Assembly: GCF_014288055.1 (NCBI RefSeq) | Contig: NZ_JACOPK010000001.1 | Coordinates: 124,001 to 188,000, forward strand | Length of the DNA: 64,000 bases | Direction: 5' to 3' | From: Agathobaculum hominis | GTDB taxonomy: Bacteria > Bacillota > Clostridia > Oscillospirales > Butyricicoccaceae | Part shown: positions 7,664 to 15,037 of the stretch, piece by piece | Layout: every line of letters begins with the position of its first letter | Position numbering within the stretch: position 1 is the first letter of the stretch | Made by a program: the position numbers and the translations under genes | Notes under the pieces: model-generated | Told to the model about the DNA's origin: nothing | What the model saw: the letters and a program-made list of their open reading frames with translations, nothing else | The model's database searches: none

Positions 7664-8679
7664 AACGTATCAGAACCGAGGACGCGGTCGGCCATGTACT
7701 CTGTCATGACATGACACAGATCATTCCCGGCGTGAGCAAGGGACCGCGCTTCCGCAAGGGCCATGTTGTGACTGAGGAGGACATCCCGGTGCTGCTCTCC
7801 ATGGGCAAGGAAAACCTGTTCGTCTGGGAGATGGAGCCGGGCATGGTGCACGAAAACGACGCGGCAGAGCGTCTCGCGGCGCTGTGCGGCCGGGAAAACA
7901 TGACATGGAGCGAGACAAAAGAAGGAAAAATCGAGCTGAAGAGCGCGATCGAGGGCGTGTTCCTCGTGGACAGCGCCCGGCTTTTCGCGGTCAACAGCAT
8001 CGACGAGCTGATGATCGCGACGCGGCGCGGCGGCGGTACGGTGCATCCGGGCGACAAGCTCGCCGGGACGCGCGTCATTCCGCTCATCATCCGAGAGGAA
8101 AAGCTGCGGCAGGCTGAGCAGGCGGCAGGCAGCGCGCCGCTGCTGTCGGTGCGCCCGTTTGTCAGGCGCACGGCGGCGGTCATCACGACCGGCAGCGAGG
8201 TCGCAAAGGGACGAATCCCGGACAGTTTCACGCCGGTCGTCGAGCGCAAGCTCGCCGCCTTCGGTATTCGAATGACCGAGCACATACTGGTCGAGGACGG
8301 ACAGGAGAACGTCCTCACAGCCATCGAGCAGATGAAGCGCAGACCGGTGGACATGGTCCTGTGCACGGGCGGCATGAGCGTCGATCCGGACGACTCGACG
8401 CCGGGCGCGATCAAGGCGAGCGGCGCGGACATCGTGACCTACGGCGCGCCGGTGCTGCCGGGCGCGATGTTCCTGCTCGGCTATTACGGCGACGGCCGTC
8501 CGGTCATGGGACTGCCCGGCTGCGTAATGTACGCGAAAGCAACGATCTTCGATCTGGTCCTGCCGCGCATTGCAGCGGATGTGCGGCTTGAAAAGCGCGA
8601 TTTCGTCGCATTCGGCGAGGGCGGACTGTGTCTCGGCTGCGAAAGCTGTACCTATCCGCACTGCGGCTTCGGGAGGTGA
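7660..8679 (+). CDS. MoeA-like molybdopterin-binding protein with cysteine-rich tail
   Basis: 339 residues, shorter than the usual 400 of MoeA. A reduced N-terminal region replaces MoeA domains 1-2. The molybdopterin-binding core is clear: AAVITTGSEV (about 172-181), LCTGGMSVDPDDSTPGAI (about 231-248), and GLPGCVMYAK. The last about 20 residues hold four cysteines (CLGCESCTYPHC), which could bind a metal or an Fe-S cluster. It probably binds molybdopterin or its adenylate; whether it inserts molybdate like MoeA or acts in hydroxylase-specific maturation cannot be told from sequence. It overlaps the MOSC gene by four bases. Confidence 0.85.
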   Translation: MKRIRTEDAVGHVLCHDMTQIIPGVSKGPRFRKGHVVTEEDIPVLLSMGKENLFVWEMEPGMVHENDAAERLAALCGRENMTWSETKEGKIELKSAIEGVFLVDSARLFAVNSIDELMIATRRGGGTVHPGDKLAGTRVIPLIIREEKLRQAEQAAGSAPLLSVRPFVRRTAAVITTGSEVAKGRIPDSFTPVVERKLAAFGIRMTEHILVEDGQENVLTAIEQMKRRPVDMVLCTGGMSVDPDDSTPGAIKASGADIVTYGAPVLPGAMFLLGYYGDGRPVMGLPGCVMYAKATIFDLVLPRIAADVRLEKRDFVAFGEGGLCLGCESCTYPHCGFGR

Positions 8680-8684
8680 GTGCG

Positions 8685-9161
8685 GTGATCACAGCAAAGG
8701 TCATCACGGTCAGCGACCGTTCGTACCGCGGCGAGCGGGAGGATGCAGGCGGCCCTGCGGTCAAGGCGCTGCTCGAGCGCGCAGGCTACACGGTGGGGGA
8801 GATCGTGCTCGTGCCCGATGAGCGCGGGTGCATCGAAAAGGAGCTCATCCGCGCCGCCGACGAGGAAAACATCGCGCTGATCGTCACGACAGGCGGCACA
8901 GGCTTTGCCGAGCGCGACGTTACGCCCGAGGCAACGATCGCCGTGTGCGGCAGACTCGCGCCGGGTATTCCCGAGGCAATGAGGGCGGCGTCCATGCGGA
9001 TCACGCCGAAGGCGTGCCTGTCGCGCGCGGCGGCCGGCATCCGGGGGAAGAGTCTGATCGTCAATCTGCCCGGCAGTCCGAAGGGGGCGTGCGAAAACAT
9101 GGAAGCGGTGCTGGAGCCGCTGGAACACGGGATTTTCATTCTCCGCGGCGGAAAGGAATAA
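8685..9161 (+). CDS. mogA: Molybdopterin adenylyltransferase (MogA/MoaB family)
   Basis: 158-residue MogA/MoaB-type enzyme that adenylylates molybdopterin before metal insertion. The family motif TTGGTGFAERDVTPEA is intact, and LPGSPKGACENMEAV is the second binding loop. GTG 8685 is chosen because GGGAGGTGAG lies just before it. It starts five bases after the MoeA-like gene. It is the last gene of the island's forward transcription unit; repeat B1 follows directly. Confidence 0.92.
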   Translation: MITAKVITVSDRSYRGEREDAGGPAVKALLERAGYTVGEIVLVPDERGCIEKELIRAADEENIALIVTTGGTGFAERDVTPEATIAVCGRLAPGIPEAMRAASMRITPKACLSRAAAGIRGKSLIVNLPGSPKGACENMEAVLEPLEHGIFILRGGKE

Positions 9162-9172
9162 AAATTTTCCTG

Positions 9173-9768
9173 TCAGCAGAGGGCAGACCTTCCGCCGATA
9201 CAGCGGCCTGCCACTGGAGGCGAGGAAGGCCCTCCCGGGACGGGGATGTTCGCCATGACATGGCGTGTGCATTGCCGCCGCCCGGCGGCGGGGGCAAGAG
9301 GGGCAGGGACACCAAGGTTTCCCTGCCCCTCTTGACTCCCCAACCTTTCCTTTGGACGCGACTCCCTTCGGTCGCGCGTCTAAATGCGAGGGGTCCACAG
9401 TGACGTCTGGTGCTCCAAGGGTCAACGCTTGATTGAAGCGGAGCTTTTCGCAGCGTTCTGCCGTCGCCCTGCACCGGATGGCCGCGCACTGTTATGCGCG
9501 GCGGATCACGTAAGGGAAATTCAGGGCAGCTTAGCTGCATATAAGCTGAAAGACGCCCGGAACCGAGCCCCCGTACCCCCCGTTTCGCTGCACATCTCCG
9601 ATGTGTCAGCGCAAAGGAAGGTCAGGGGAGTCAAGAGGGGACAGGAAACCATGTTTGGTGTCCTGTCCCCTTTTGCCCTCCGCCGTGGGCACGGCGTTTC
9701 TCCGCCGCCAGACGGCGGCATTCCCGCCGGTGAACACCGGCAATCCCCGCCGCCGAAGGCGGCGTTAG
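9173..9768. repeat. Family B intergenic repeat, copy 1
   Basis: About 596 bp without a credible gene between the convergent mogA and selD. The core is bounded by inverted ends of about 65 bases (9291-9354 and 9612-9680), each of which also folds on itself. Inside are an inverted pair CGCGACTCC/GGTCGCG region and the string GAACCGAGCCCCCGTA. GC-rich hairpins (GCCGCCGCC/GGCGGCGG) flank both sides. Copy 2 is at 24.9 kb. Short ORFs here carry no recognisable protein and differ between the copies, so I treat it as non-coding. Confidence 0.85.
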
Positions 9769-10806
9769 TTATTCCAGATAAATGGCAGCATCCATTTTTT
9801 CAGTAACATATCCGACCGCCGCCGCCTGCGGCACACTCTGCCGCAGCTCATCAAGGCACTGCGCAGCATCCTTCTCCGGCAGCGCGATCAGCAGGCCGCC
9901 GCTCGTCTGCGGGTCATACAGAATATCCTGCATCGGCCGCGCGATCTCGCGCGTCAGCCTGACGCCGGCTTCGGCGTAATCCCGGTTGCGGTATGCGCCG
10001 GACGGGACAAGCCCCATGTCGGCGAACGCCCACGCTTCCTTGTGGAACGGCACGTTTTCCGTCTGAATATGCACCGTGACGCCGCTGCCCTGCGACATCT
10101 CGAACGAGTGGCCGAGCAGCGCGAAGCCGGTCACATCCGTGCAGCTGTGCACCGGATACTTTACCATCACGTCGCGCGCGGCTCTGTTGAGCGCAGCCAT
10201 CTGGCGGTAGATACGTTCGGTCAGCGCCTTTTCGGCAAGACCGGCCTTCGCGGCGGTCGTGATGATGCCGACGCCGAGCGGCTTGGTCAGCAGGAGCACA
10301 TCACCCGGCTGCGCGCCGCTGTTCGTGAGCACCTTTTTGGGATGCACGAAGCCGGACACGGCGAGACCGTAGAGCGGCTCCGCGCCCTGAATGGTGTGGC
10401 CGCCCGTGATGATCGCGCCGGCCTCATAGGCCTTGTCGTAGCCGCCGCGCAGAATATCCTGCACGGTCTCCTTCGCCATGCCGGGCGCGAGACACATGAT
10501 ATTAAGCGCGAGCTTCGGCTCGCCGCCCATGGCGTATACGTCGCTCAGCGCGTTCGCCGCCGCGATCTGGCCGAAAAGGAACGGATCGTCCACGATGGGC
10601 GGGAAAAAGTCGGTCGTCTGCACGAGCGCGGTATTTTCGTCGAGTACATAAACGCTCGCATCGTCGCTCTTGTCGTAGCCGACGATGAGGCGGGGGTCGG
10701 TATGCGTCCTGAAGCCGTCGAGCAGCCGCGCGAGCGTGCCGGCGCCGACCTTCGCGCCGCAGCCTGCGCACGAGGCGAGCTTTGTCAGCTTTACTTCGGT
10801 TTCCAT
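9769..10806 (-). CDS. selD: Selenide, water dikinase (selenophosphate synthetase)
   Basis: 345 residues. It makes selenophosphate from selenide and ATP, the selenium donor for all known selenium uses. The catalytic pair is C16 and K19 in CAGCGAKVGAG, so this is the cysteine form, not a selenoprotein. ATP-binding glycine-rich segments and GGHTIQGAEPLYGL are typical. ATG 10806 is chosen with AAAGGA upstream; the upstream in-frame ATG at 10893 is rejected. No selA, selB, selC or ybbB is in the window; neighbours yqeB and yqeC point to the molybdenum-hydroxylase cofactor as a likely target. Repeat B1 ends at its stop codon. Confidence 0.96.
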   Translation of the reverse strand: METEVKLTKLASCAGCGAKVGAGTLARLLDGFRTHTDPRLIVGYDKSDDASVYVLDENTALVQTTDFFPPIVDDPFLFGQIAAANALSDVYAMGGEPKLALNIMCLAPGMAKETVQDILRGGYDKAYEAGAIITGGHTIQGAEPLYGLAVSGFVHPKKVLTNSGAQPGDVLLLTKPLGVGIITTAAKAGLAEKALTERIYRQMAALNRAARDVMVKYPVHSCTDVTGFALLGHSFEMSQGSGVTVHIQTENVPFHKEAWAFADMGLVPSGAYRNRDYAEAGVRLTREIARPMQDILYDPQTSGGLLIALPEKDAAQCLDELRQSVPQAAAVGYVTEKMDAAIYLE

Positions 10807-10864
10807 GGTAAAAACGTCCTTTCGGGCCGCGCTGTTTTGTATGAGCGGCATGAAATCTGCGTTT

Positions 10865-10893
10865 ATTATAGCATAAATTTGTACCCGGTGCAA
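10865..10893 (-). promoter_or_regulatory. Promoter of selD
   Basis: On the reverse strand: TTGCAC, 17-base spacer, TATAAT (10870-10865). It is close upstream of the selD ribosome site and back to back with the yajC promoter. Confidence 0.7.
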
Positions 10894-10900
10894 AAAACTC

Positions 10901-10929
10901 TTGTGTTTTGCGGCTTTATCCGATATAAT
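10901..10929 (+). promoter_or_regulatory. Promoter of yajC
   Basis: TTGTGT (10901-10906), 17-base spacer, TATAAT (10924-10929). The yajC start lies 45 bases downstream. Confidence 0.75.
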
Positions 10930-10973
10930 GATAGAAGTATCTATATAACATTACACAGGGAGGTGTAATTGCA

Positions 10974-11327
10974 ATGTTCATGGCACTGGATAAAATGCCC
11001 GCAGCAGGCGACTACGGTACGCTCCTGGCACAGTTTCTTCCGCTGGTCGTACTGATCGTCGTTTTCTATTTCGTACTGATCCGTCCGCAGCGCAAGCGCG
11101 ACAAGCAGGAGCGCGAGATGCGCAACTCCATTTCGGTTGGCGACGAGATCTCGACTATCGGCGGCTTTATCGGCCGCGTTGTCAGCATCAAGGACGACAC
11201 GCTGGTCATCGAGTCCTCGAGCGACCGCACCAAGCTCAAGATCTACCGCTGGGCGATCCGCGGCAAGGAAGCTCCGGCTACCGAGACCGTTGAGGCTCCG
11301 AAGGAAGCAAAGGACGCAAAGAAGTAA
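10974..11327 (+). CDS. yajC: Preprotein translocase subunit YajC
   Basis: 117-residue YajC, an accessory of the SecDF-SecYEG translocase. One transmembrane helix (about residues 20-38, LPLVVLIVVFYFVLI) is followed by the family motif RPQRKR and the small beta domain ISVGDEISTIGGFIGRVV. The C-terminal tail is charged. GGGAGG is ten bases before ATG 10974; ATG 10980 is an alternative. Neighbouring TIGR04086 and SCIFF genes downstream form a common clostridial arrangement. Confidence 0.93.
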   Translation: MFMALDKMPAAGDYGTLLAQFLPLVVLIVVFYFVLIRPQRKRDKQEREMRNSISVGDEISTIGGFIGRVVSIKDDTLVIESSSDRTKLKIYRWAIRGKEAPATETVEAPKEAKDAKK

Positions 11328-11402
11328 GCGCTTCTCTGCGGCATAAAAGAGTATCTTGCTGAATAGGTTTCCATATCCATATTCGGCGGGAGGATGGGAC
11401 AT

Positions 11403-11816
11403 ATGAGGAAAACCAATGAAGGCGCGTCGCCGGTTCGGCCGGTTCTTTTCGGCGCGACAGCCGGACTGCTCGCCACGCTCGTTCTGATGCTGGTGTGCGC
11501 CGTTCTGGTCCATCAGGGGACGCTCGGGGAGGAACTGATCCCCACGATATCGCTCGCCTGTCTGGTGGCCGGATGCATGCTCGCCTCGTTTCTCGCGGCG
11601 CGGCGTCTGCCCGACGGCAGGCTCGCCATCGCAGTCGCAGGCGGCCCGGTGGTTTTTCTGATTTTGCTGGCTGTCTGCGCGCTCGCGCTGTCGCAGCCCG
11701 TCCGATTCGGTCGCACAGCCGTCAGTCTGCTCTGTGCAGTCGCGGCTTCGGTGCTCGGCACTGCTGTCGGCATCTATATGCGTACAAAAAACAAACACAG
11801 TCATCTGAAAAAGTAG
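11403..11816 (+). CDS. TIGR04086 family membrane protein
   Basis: 137 residues with four hydrophobic spans (about 15-37, 45-65, 75-98, 108-125) and a short basic tail. It matches the TIGR04086 family of small clostridial membrane proteins that is regularly encoded beside the SCIFF peptide gene; its function is unknown. ATG 11403 is preferred to ATG 11394 because GGGAGG would touch the latter. A link to SCIFF export or sensing is possible but only from position. Confidence 0.8.
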   Translation: MRKTNEGASPVRPVLFGATAGLLATLVLMLVCAVLVHQGTLGEELIPTISLACLVAGCMLASFLAARRLPDGRLAIAVAGGPVVFLILLAVCALALSQPVRFGRTAVSLLCAVAASVLGTAVGIYMRTKNKHSHLKK

Positions 11817-11829
11817 GAGGGAAACATCC

Positions 11830-11973
11830 ATGAAGCACGTATCTACCCTGACCTCTGCAACCCTGAAGCAGACCGCAGCACACGGCGGCTGCGGCGAGTG
11901 CCAGACTTCCTGCCAGTCCGCATGCAAGACTTCTTGCACCGTGGCAAACCAGAAGTGCGAGCACGCTAAGTAA
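11830..11973 (+). CDS. scfA: SCIFF ribosomally made peptide (six cysteines in forty-five residues)
   Basis: 47-residue precursor peptide. Cysteines are at 21, 24, 28, 32, 36 and 43, the six-cysteine pattern that defines SCIFF (TIGR03973). The N-terminal part (KHVSTLTSATLK) is the conserved leader read by the maturase. AGGAGGG precedes the ATG. SCIFF is nearly universal in Clostridia, and its maturase makes a Cys-to-Thr/Ser alpha-carbon thioether; T26, S27, S30, T34, S35 and T37 are possible acceptors here. Its biological role is not established. Confidence 0.95.
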   Translation: MKHVSTLTSATLKQTAAHGGCGECQTSCQSACKTSCTVANQKCEHAK

Positions 11974-11992
11974 TCGCAGATTTCAAATGAGC

Positions 11993-12018
11993 ATGGGCGC
12001 GCCTTGGGCGCGCCTTGC
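11993..12018 (+). promoter_or_regulatory. Hairpin between scfA and scfB
   Basis: Two copies of GGCGCGCC three bases apart form a strong stem. There is no T-tract, so it is probably an mRNA stabiliser or weak attenuator keeping the peptide message more abundant than the maturase message. Confidence 0.55.
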
Positions 12019-12045
12019 TATGTATATCGGAGGAAATAACAAGAA

Positions 12046-13425
12046 ATGATCCATCGTTACCAGAAAAAAGGTCTGAACTTTGTCCTGGACGTCAACTCCG
12101 GCGCAGTCCATCTGCTCGACGATATCAGCTATGCGGTTTCCGGTCTGATCGACGAGAACATGACCGAGAAATGCCCGGAGAGCGTTGTCGAGGCGCTGCC
12201 GCAGTATGCGGCGGACGATGTGCGCGAGGCATACGGCGAGCTGTACGAGCTGAAAAAGGCAGGCCAGCTTTTCGCGGAGGACGACTACATTGACGTCAGC
12301 CGCTATATTCCGGTCGGCGCACCGGTCAAGGCGCTCTGCTTGCACGTCGCGCACGACTGCAATCTGCGCTGCAAATACTGCTTTGCGTCCACCGGCGACT
12401 TCGGTCAGGGCCGCAAGATCATGCCGCCTGAGGTCGCGAAGAAGGCGATCGACTTCGTTATCGCGCGTTCGGGCAAGCGCCGCAACATCGAGGTGGACTT
12501 CTTTGGCGGCGAGCCGCTCATGGCGTGGGACACCGTTACCCAGACGGTCGATTACGCGCGCTCCATCGAGGAGCAGCACGGCAAGAAGTTCCGCTTCACC
12601 ATCACCACCAACGGCCTGCTGCTCGACGAGGACAAGCGCAGGTACATCAACGAGAACATGGACAACTGCGTTCTGTCGCTCGACGGCCGCCGCGAGGTCA
12701 ACGATGAGTTCCGCAAGACCGTCGCAGGCACCGGCAGCTATGACACCATCGTTCCGAAGTTCAAGGCGCTCGTCGATGAGCGCGACCCGAACCTCGACTA
12801 CTATGCACGCGGCACGTTTACCTCGCATAATCTGGATTTCGCCAACGACGTGCTGAGCATTGCGGACGCGGGCTTCGACCGCCTGTCCGTCGAGCCGGTA
12901 ACGGCTGATCCGGGCTGCGGCTACGACCTCACCGAGGACGACCTGCCGAAGATCGAGGCAGAGTACGACCGCCTGACCGACATCATGCTCGAGCGCAAAA
13001 AGGAAGGCAAGCCGTTTACCTTCTTCCACTTCATGGTCGACCTCGATCAGGGCCCGTGCGTGGTCAAGCGTCTGCGCGGCTGCGGCGCCGGTTACGAGTA
13101 CGTTGCGGTCACGCCGGACGGCGACATTTATCCCTGCCACCAGTTCGTCGGCAAGGAGGAGTTCAGACAGGGCAGCGTGCTCGATCAGTCCTTTGACATG
13201 GACATCGCGCAGAAATTCGCAGGCATGAACATCTATTCCCGTCCGAAGTGCCAGAAGTGCTGGGCGAAGTTCTACTGCTCCGGCGGCTGCTCCGCGGCGA
13301 ACTACAACATGAACCACGATATGAACGACTCCTATGACCTCGGCTGCGAGATGGAGCGCAAGCGTCTCGAGTGTGCAATTTATCTAAAAGCAATGGATAA
13401 AATTTGTGCGGAAGAGGCAAAATAA
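12046..13425 (+). CDS. scfB: SCIFF radical SAM thioether maturase
   Basis: 459-residue radical SAM/SPASM enzyme. An N-terminal peptide-recognition region (about 1-90) precedes the radical SAM cluster cysteines C105, C109 and C112 in HDCNLRCKYCF. The SPASM-type C-terminal cysteines appear in RLRGCGAGYEYVAVTPDGD, YPCHQF and CQKCWAKFYCSGGC, which bind auxiliary Fe-S clusters. It modifies the upstream ScfA peptide. CGGAGGA lies before ATG 12046. The length fits the family. Confidence 0.95.
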   Translation: MIHRYQKKGLNFVLDVNSGAVHLLDDISYAVSGLIDENMTEKCPESVVEALPQYAADDVREAYGELYELKKAGQLFAEDDYIDVSRYIPVGAPVKALCLHVAHDCNLRCKYCFASTGDFGQGRKIMPPEVAKKAIDFVIARSGKRRNIEVDFFGGEPLMAWDTVTQTVDYARSIEEQHGKKFRFTITTNGLLLDEDKRRYINENMDNCVLSLDGRREVNDEFRKTVAGTGSYDTIVPKFKALVDERDPNLDYYARGTFTSHNLDFANDVLSIADAGFDRLSVEPVTADPGCGYDLTEDDLPKIEAEYDRLTDIMLERKKEGKPFTFFHFMVDLDQGPCVVKRLRGCGAGYEYVAVTPDGDIYPCHQFVGKEEFRQGSVLDQSFDMDIAQKFAGMNIYSRPKCQKCWAKFYCSGGCSAANYNMNHDMNDSYDLGCEMERKRLECAIYLKAMDKICAEEAK

Positions 13426-13454
13426 CGATTTACAAAAAGAATGTGTAAAATCCG

Positions 13455-13483
13455 TTGCGAAAAGCGTCGGCGGTGCTTATAAT
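13455..13483 (+). promoter_or_regulatory. Promoter upstream of the unknown 13.5 kb gene
   Basis: TTGCGA (13455-13460), 17-base spacer, TATAAT (13478-13483). The start codon is 42 bases downstream with AAGGAGAT before it. Confidence 0.75.
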
Positions 13484-13524
13484 GTCTTTTGTATTTAAAA
13501 TACTCTCGATAAGGAGATGATATT

Positions 13525-14016
13525 ATGCCGCAGAATGTTCTGGTATCCGTGCTCGGCGAAGGTGAATATCTGACCGCGCTCGTCCGTGCAATTCTGGAAA
13601 AGAACATCATTCCGACGCGCTTTCTGTTTCTGTCTGCAAAAAATGAGGCGTCCCTTCAGGCCGCAGAGGGCTATGACGTAACGGTCTGCGAAGATGAGCT
13701 TTCCGCTGTCATCAAGAGCGAGATCGTGCTCGTCACCGCATCCCGACGCGAAATGCCGACCGAGCTCGCGAAGATCTCGAGCAGCTCGCAGAAAAGGGTT
13801 GTCGTATCCGTGTGCGACAGCGACAAGGTCGATCTGGCATACCTCAGCGAGCGCATCGTTGCCGCGACCGAGCTGATGGCCGCTGTTCTGCATCGAGATG
13901 AAGACGGCAGACTGAGCGCGTCCTACGAGGCGAGCAAGCTCGCGCGTCCGTTCCTGTGCAAGCCCGCACGCGACATCGTTGACACGATGTGCGAGATGCT
14001 GAACGAAGAGGGCTGA
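13525..14016 (+). CDS. Unknown protein with Rossmann-like N-terminus
   Basis: 163 residues; I do not recognise a family. The first 100 residues alternate beta strands and helices (VLVSVLGEGEYLTALVRAI; EIVLVTASRREMP; KRVVVSVCDSDKVDL) in a way that recalls the NAD(P)-binding part of pyrroline-5-carboxylate reductase-like proteins, but the glycine fingerprint GXGXXG is not complete (only LGEGEY). No membrane segment or signal is seen. It has its own promoter and good RBS (AAGGAGAT). It ends in a terminator-like inverted repeat that overlaps the next gene. Confidence 0.6.
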   Translation: MPQNVLVSVLGEGEYLTALVRAILEKNIIPTRFLFLSAKNEASLQAAEGYDVTVCEDELSAVIKSEIVLVTASRREMPTELAKISSSSQKRVVVSVCDSDKVDLAYLSERIVAATELMAAVLHRDEDGRLSASYEASKLARPFLCKPARDIVDTMCEMLNEEG

Positions 14017-14040
14017 GCCGCAGCGTTCTAACAGAACGAG

Positions 14041-14113
14041 ACCGGGAATATGCTGTTCTATGGCTTCCGAAAGGGGGAGACGTATGAACAAAAGGCATAT
14101 TCCCGGTTTTTTT
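14041..14113 (+). terminator. Long-loop terminator enclosing the next gene's start
   Basis: ACCGGGAATATGC (14041-14053) pairs perfectly with GCATATTCCCGGT (14095-14107), which runs into a seven-T tract. The 41-base loop contains the ribosome site (14072-14079) and ATG (14084) of the following gene, and the right arm codes for its residues 5-8. Initiation at that gene and termination would be mutually exclusive structures. Confidence 0.7.
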
Positions 14114-14614
14114 GATGCCCTCGCGCGCACGCCGTCGTTTGTGTTCCTGTGCTCGATGTTTCTGTGCGGCGCGGCGGCAGGCGGCCTGACCGGCCTGCAT
14201 GCGGCGGAGGGAGACTGCGCGCTCGAGCTGACCGCGTTGCTGCGCGAGCTGCCCGGACAGGCCGGAAAGAGCGTGCTCTGCGCGGTGCTGTGGCTCGTGC
14301 TGCCGCCTGCGGCGGCGCTGTTCCGTCCTGCGGCGCTCTGGCTGTCCGGCATCGCAGCCGCGCGGGGCTTTGTGCTCGCGCTGTCGCTCGCGGTCGCGGT
14401 CGCGCAGGGGGAGGGGGCGGCCGTCCTTGCGGCGGAGGCGCTTCCGGCGGTCATCAGCGTGTCGGCGCTGCTCGCCGCCTGCACGCTCGTGTGGGAATGC
14501 ACGCAGAATGCCGCACCGTGGGCGAAAAGCCGCGCGCCGTTTGCGCTGTGTCTCGCTTCAGCGGCGCTGAGTGCGCTGCTGCGCGTGTTTCTTGCGATTT
14601 TACTGGCCGGATAA
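14084..14614 (+). CDS. Predicted integral membrane protein, unknown
   Basis: 176 residues, five to six hydrophobic segments (from about residue 20 on), very rich in Ala and Leu. The pattern CGAAAGGLTG near the first span and an AARGF segment faintly recall SpoIIM-type stage II sporulation proteins, but the match is too weak for a name. AAGGGGGA precedes ATG 14084. Its start lies inside the loop of a terminator-like inverted repeat (14041-14113). Confidence 0.6.
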   Translation: MNKRHIPGFFDALARTPSFVFLCSMFLCGAAAGGLTGLHAAEGDCALELTALLRELPGQAGKSVLCAVLWLVLPPAAALFRPAALWLSGIAAARGFVLALSLAVAVAQGEGAAVLAAEALPAVISVSALLAACTLVWECTQNAAPWAKSRAPFALCLASAALSALLRVFLAILLAG

Positions 14615-14674
14615 CGCGAATATGGTTGCATTTTTTACTTAGATATGCTAACATTTAGACATATAAAATGTCGG

Positions 14675-14843
14675 TCTGTCTTTGCGATGCCGATGCTGTC
14701 GCGCGACAGCAAAATCAAAAGCGCTTGCTGCGCAAACGTATGGAAAACGGGGAAAGGCGCCTTGATTTTCATGCGTTCGGACGACTTGACTTCTGCGGAG
14801 TCGGAACACGGACTGCCGGAAAAACACAGTTTTTCGACAGTCT
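14675..14843 (-). repeat. Family A repeat, degenerate copy (reverse orientation)
   Basis: About 169 bp that aligns with the reverse-oriented copies at 32.8 and 56.3 kb: the GCTTGCTGCGCAAAC hairpin, the CGGACGAC block and the closing hairpin GGAAAAACACAGTTTTTCGACAG remain, while other hairpins have lost pairing. Family C copy 1 begins within a few bases of its end, so the two repeats sit side by side in the 423-base gap 14615-15037. Confidence 0.7.
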
Positions 14844-14844
14844 T

Positions 14845-15011
14845 ATGGTAATACCGCATAATTGAACAAGAGCGATTTGTGAGTAAATTTTGCGTACTGA
14901 CGAGGCGCGGTTTTGCGGTAATACTTGATGTATTACCGTGAAATCGCAACAAAGTCAGGACACTAAATTTCCGCAAAGCGCCGCAGCTTTAATTGTGCGG
15001 TGTTGCCTTAT
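14845..15011. repeat. Family C MITE-like repeat, copy 1
   Basis: About 167 bp with imperfect 20-base inverted ends (left ...GTAATACCGCATAATT, right AATTGTGCGGTGTTGCC...) and an internal perfect hairpin CGGTAATAC/GTATTACCG. It differs from copy 2 (19.5 kb) at only about four positions in the inner 150 bases. It ends 27 bases before the marR-type start codon, so that gene's promoter must lie in it or upstream. Confidence 0.85.
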
Positions 15012-15037
15012 ATAAAACTATGAAGGGCGGCGGCAAA

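Noticed and set aside
9384..9806. Open frames inside family B copies (also 9136-9540 and 24935-25292)
   Set aside because: Frames are not conserved between the two copies except where the DNA itself repeats, show no ribosome sites, and run through hairpins.
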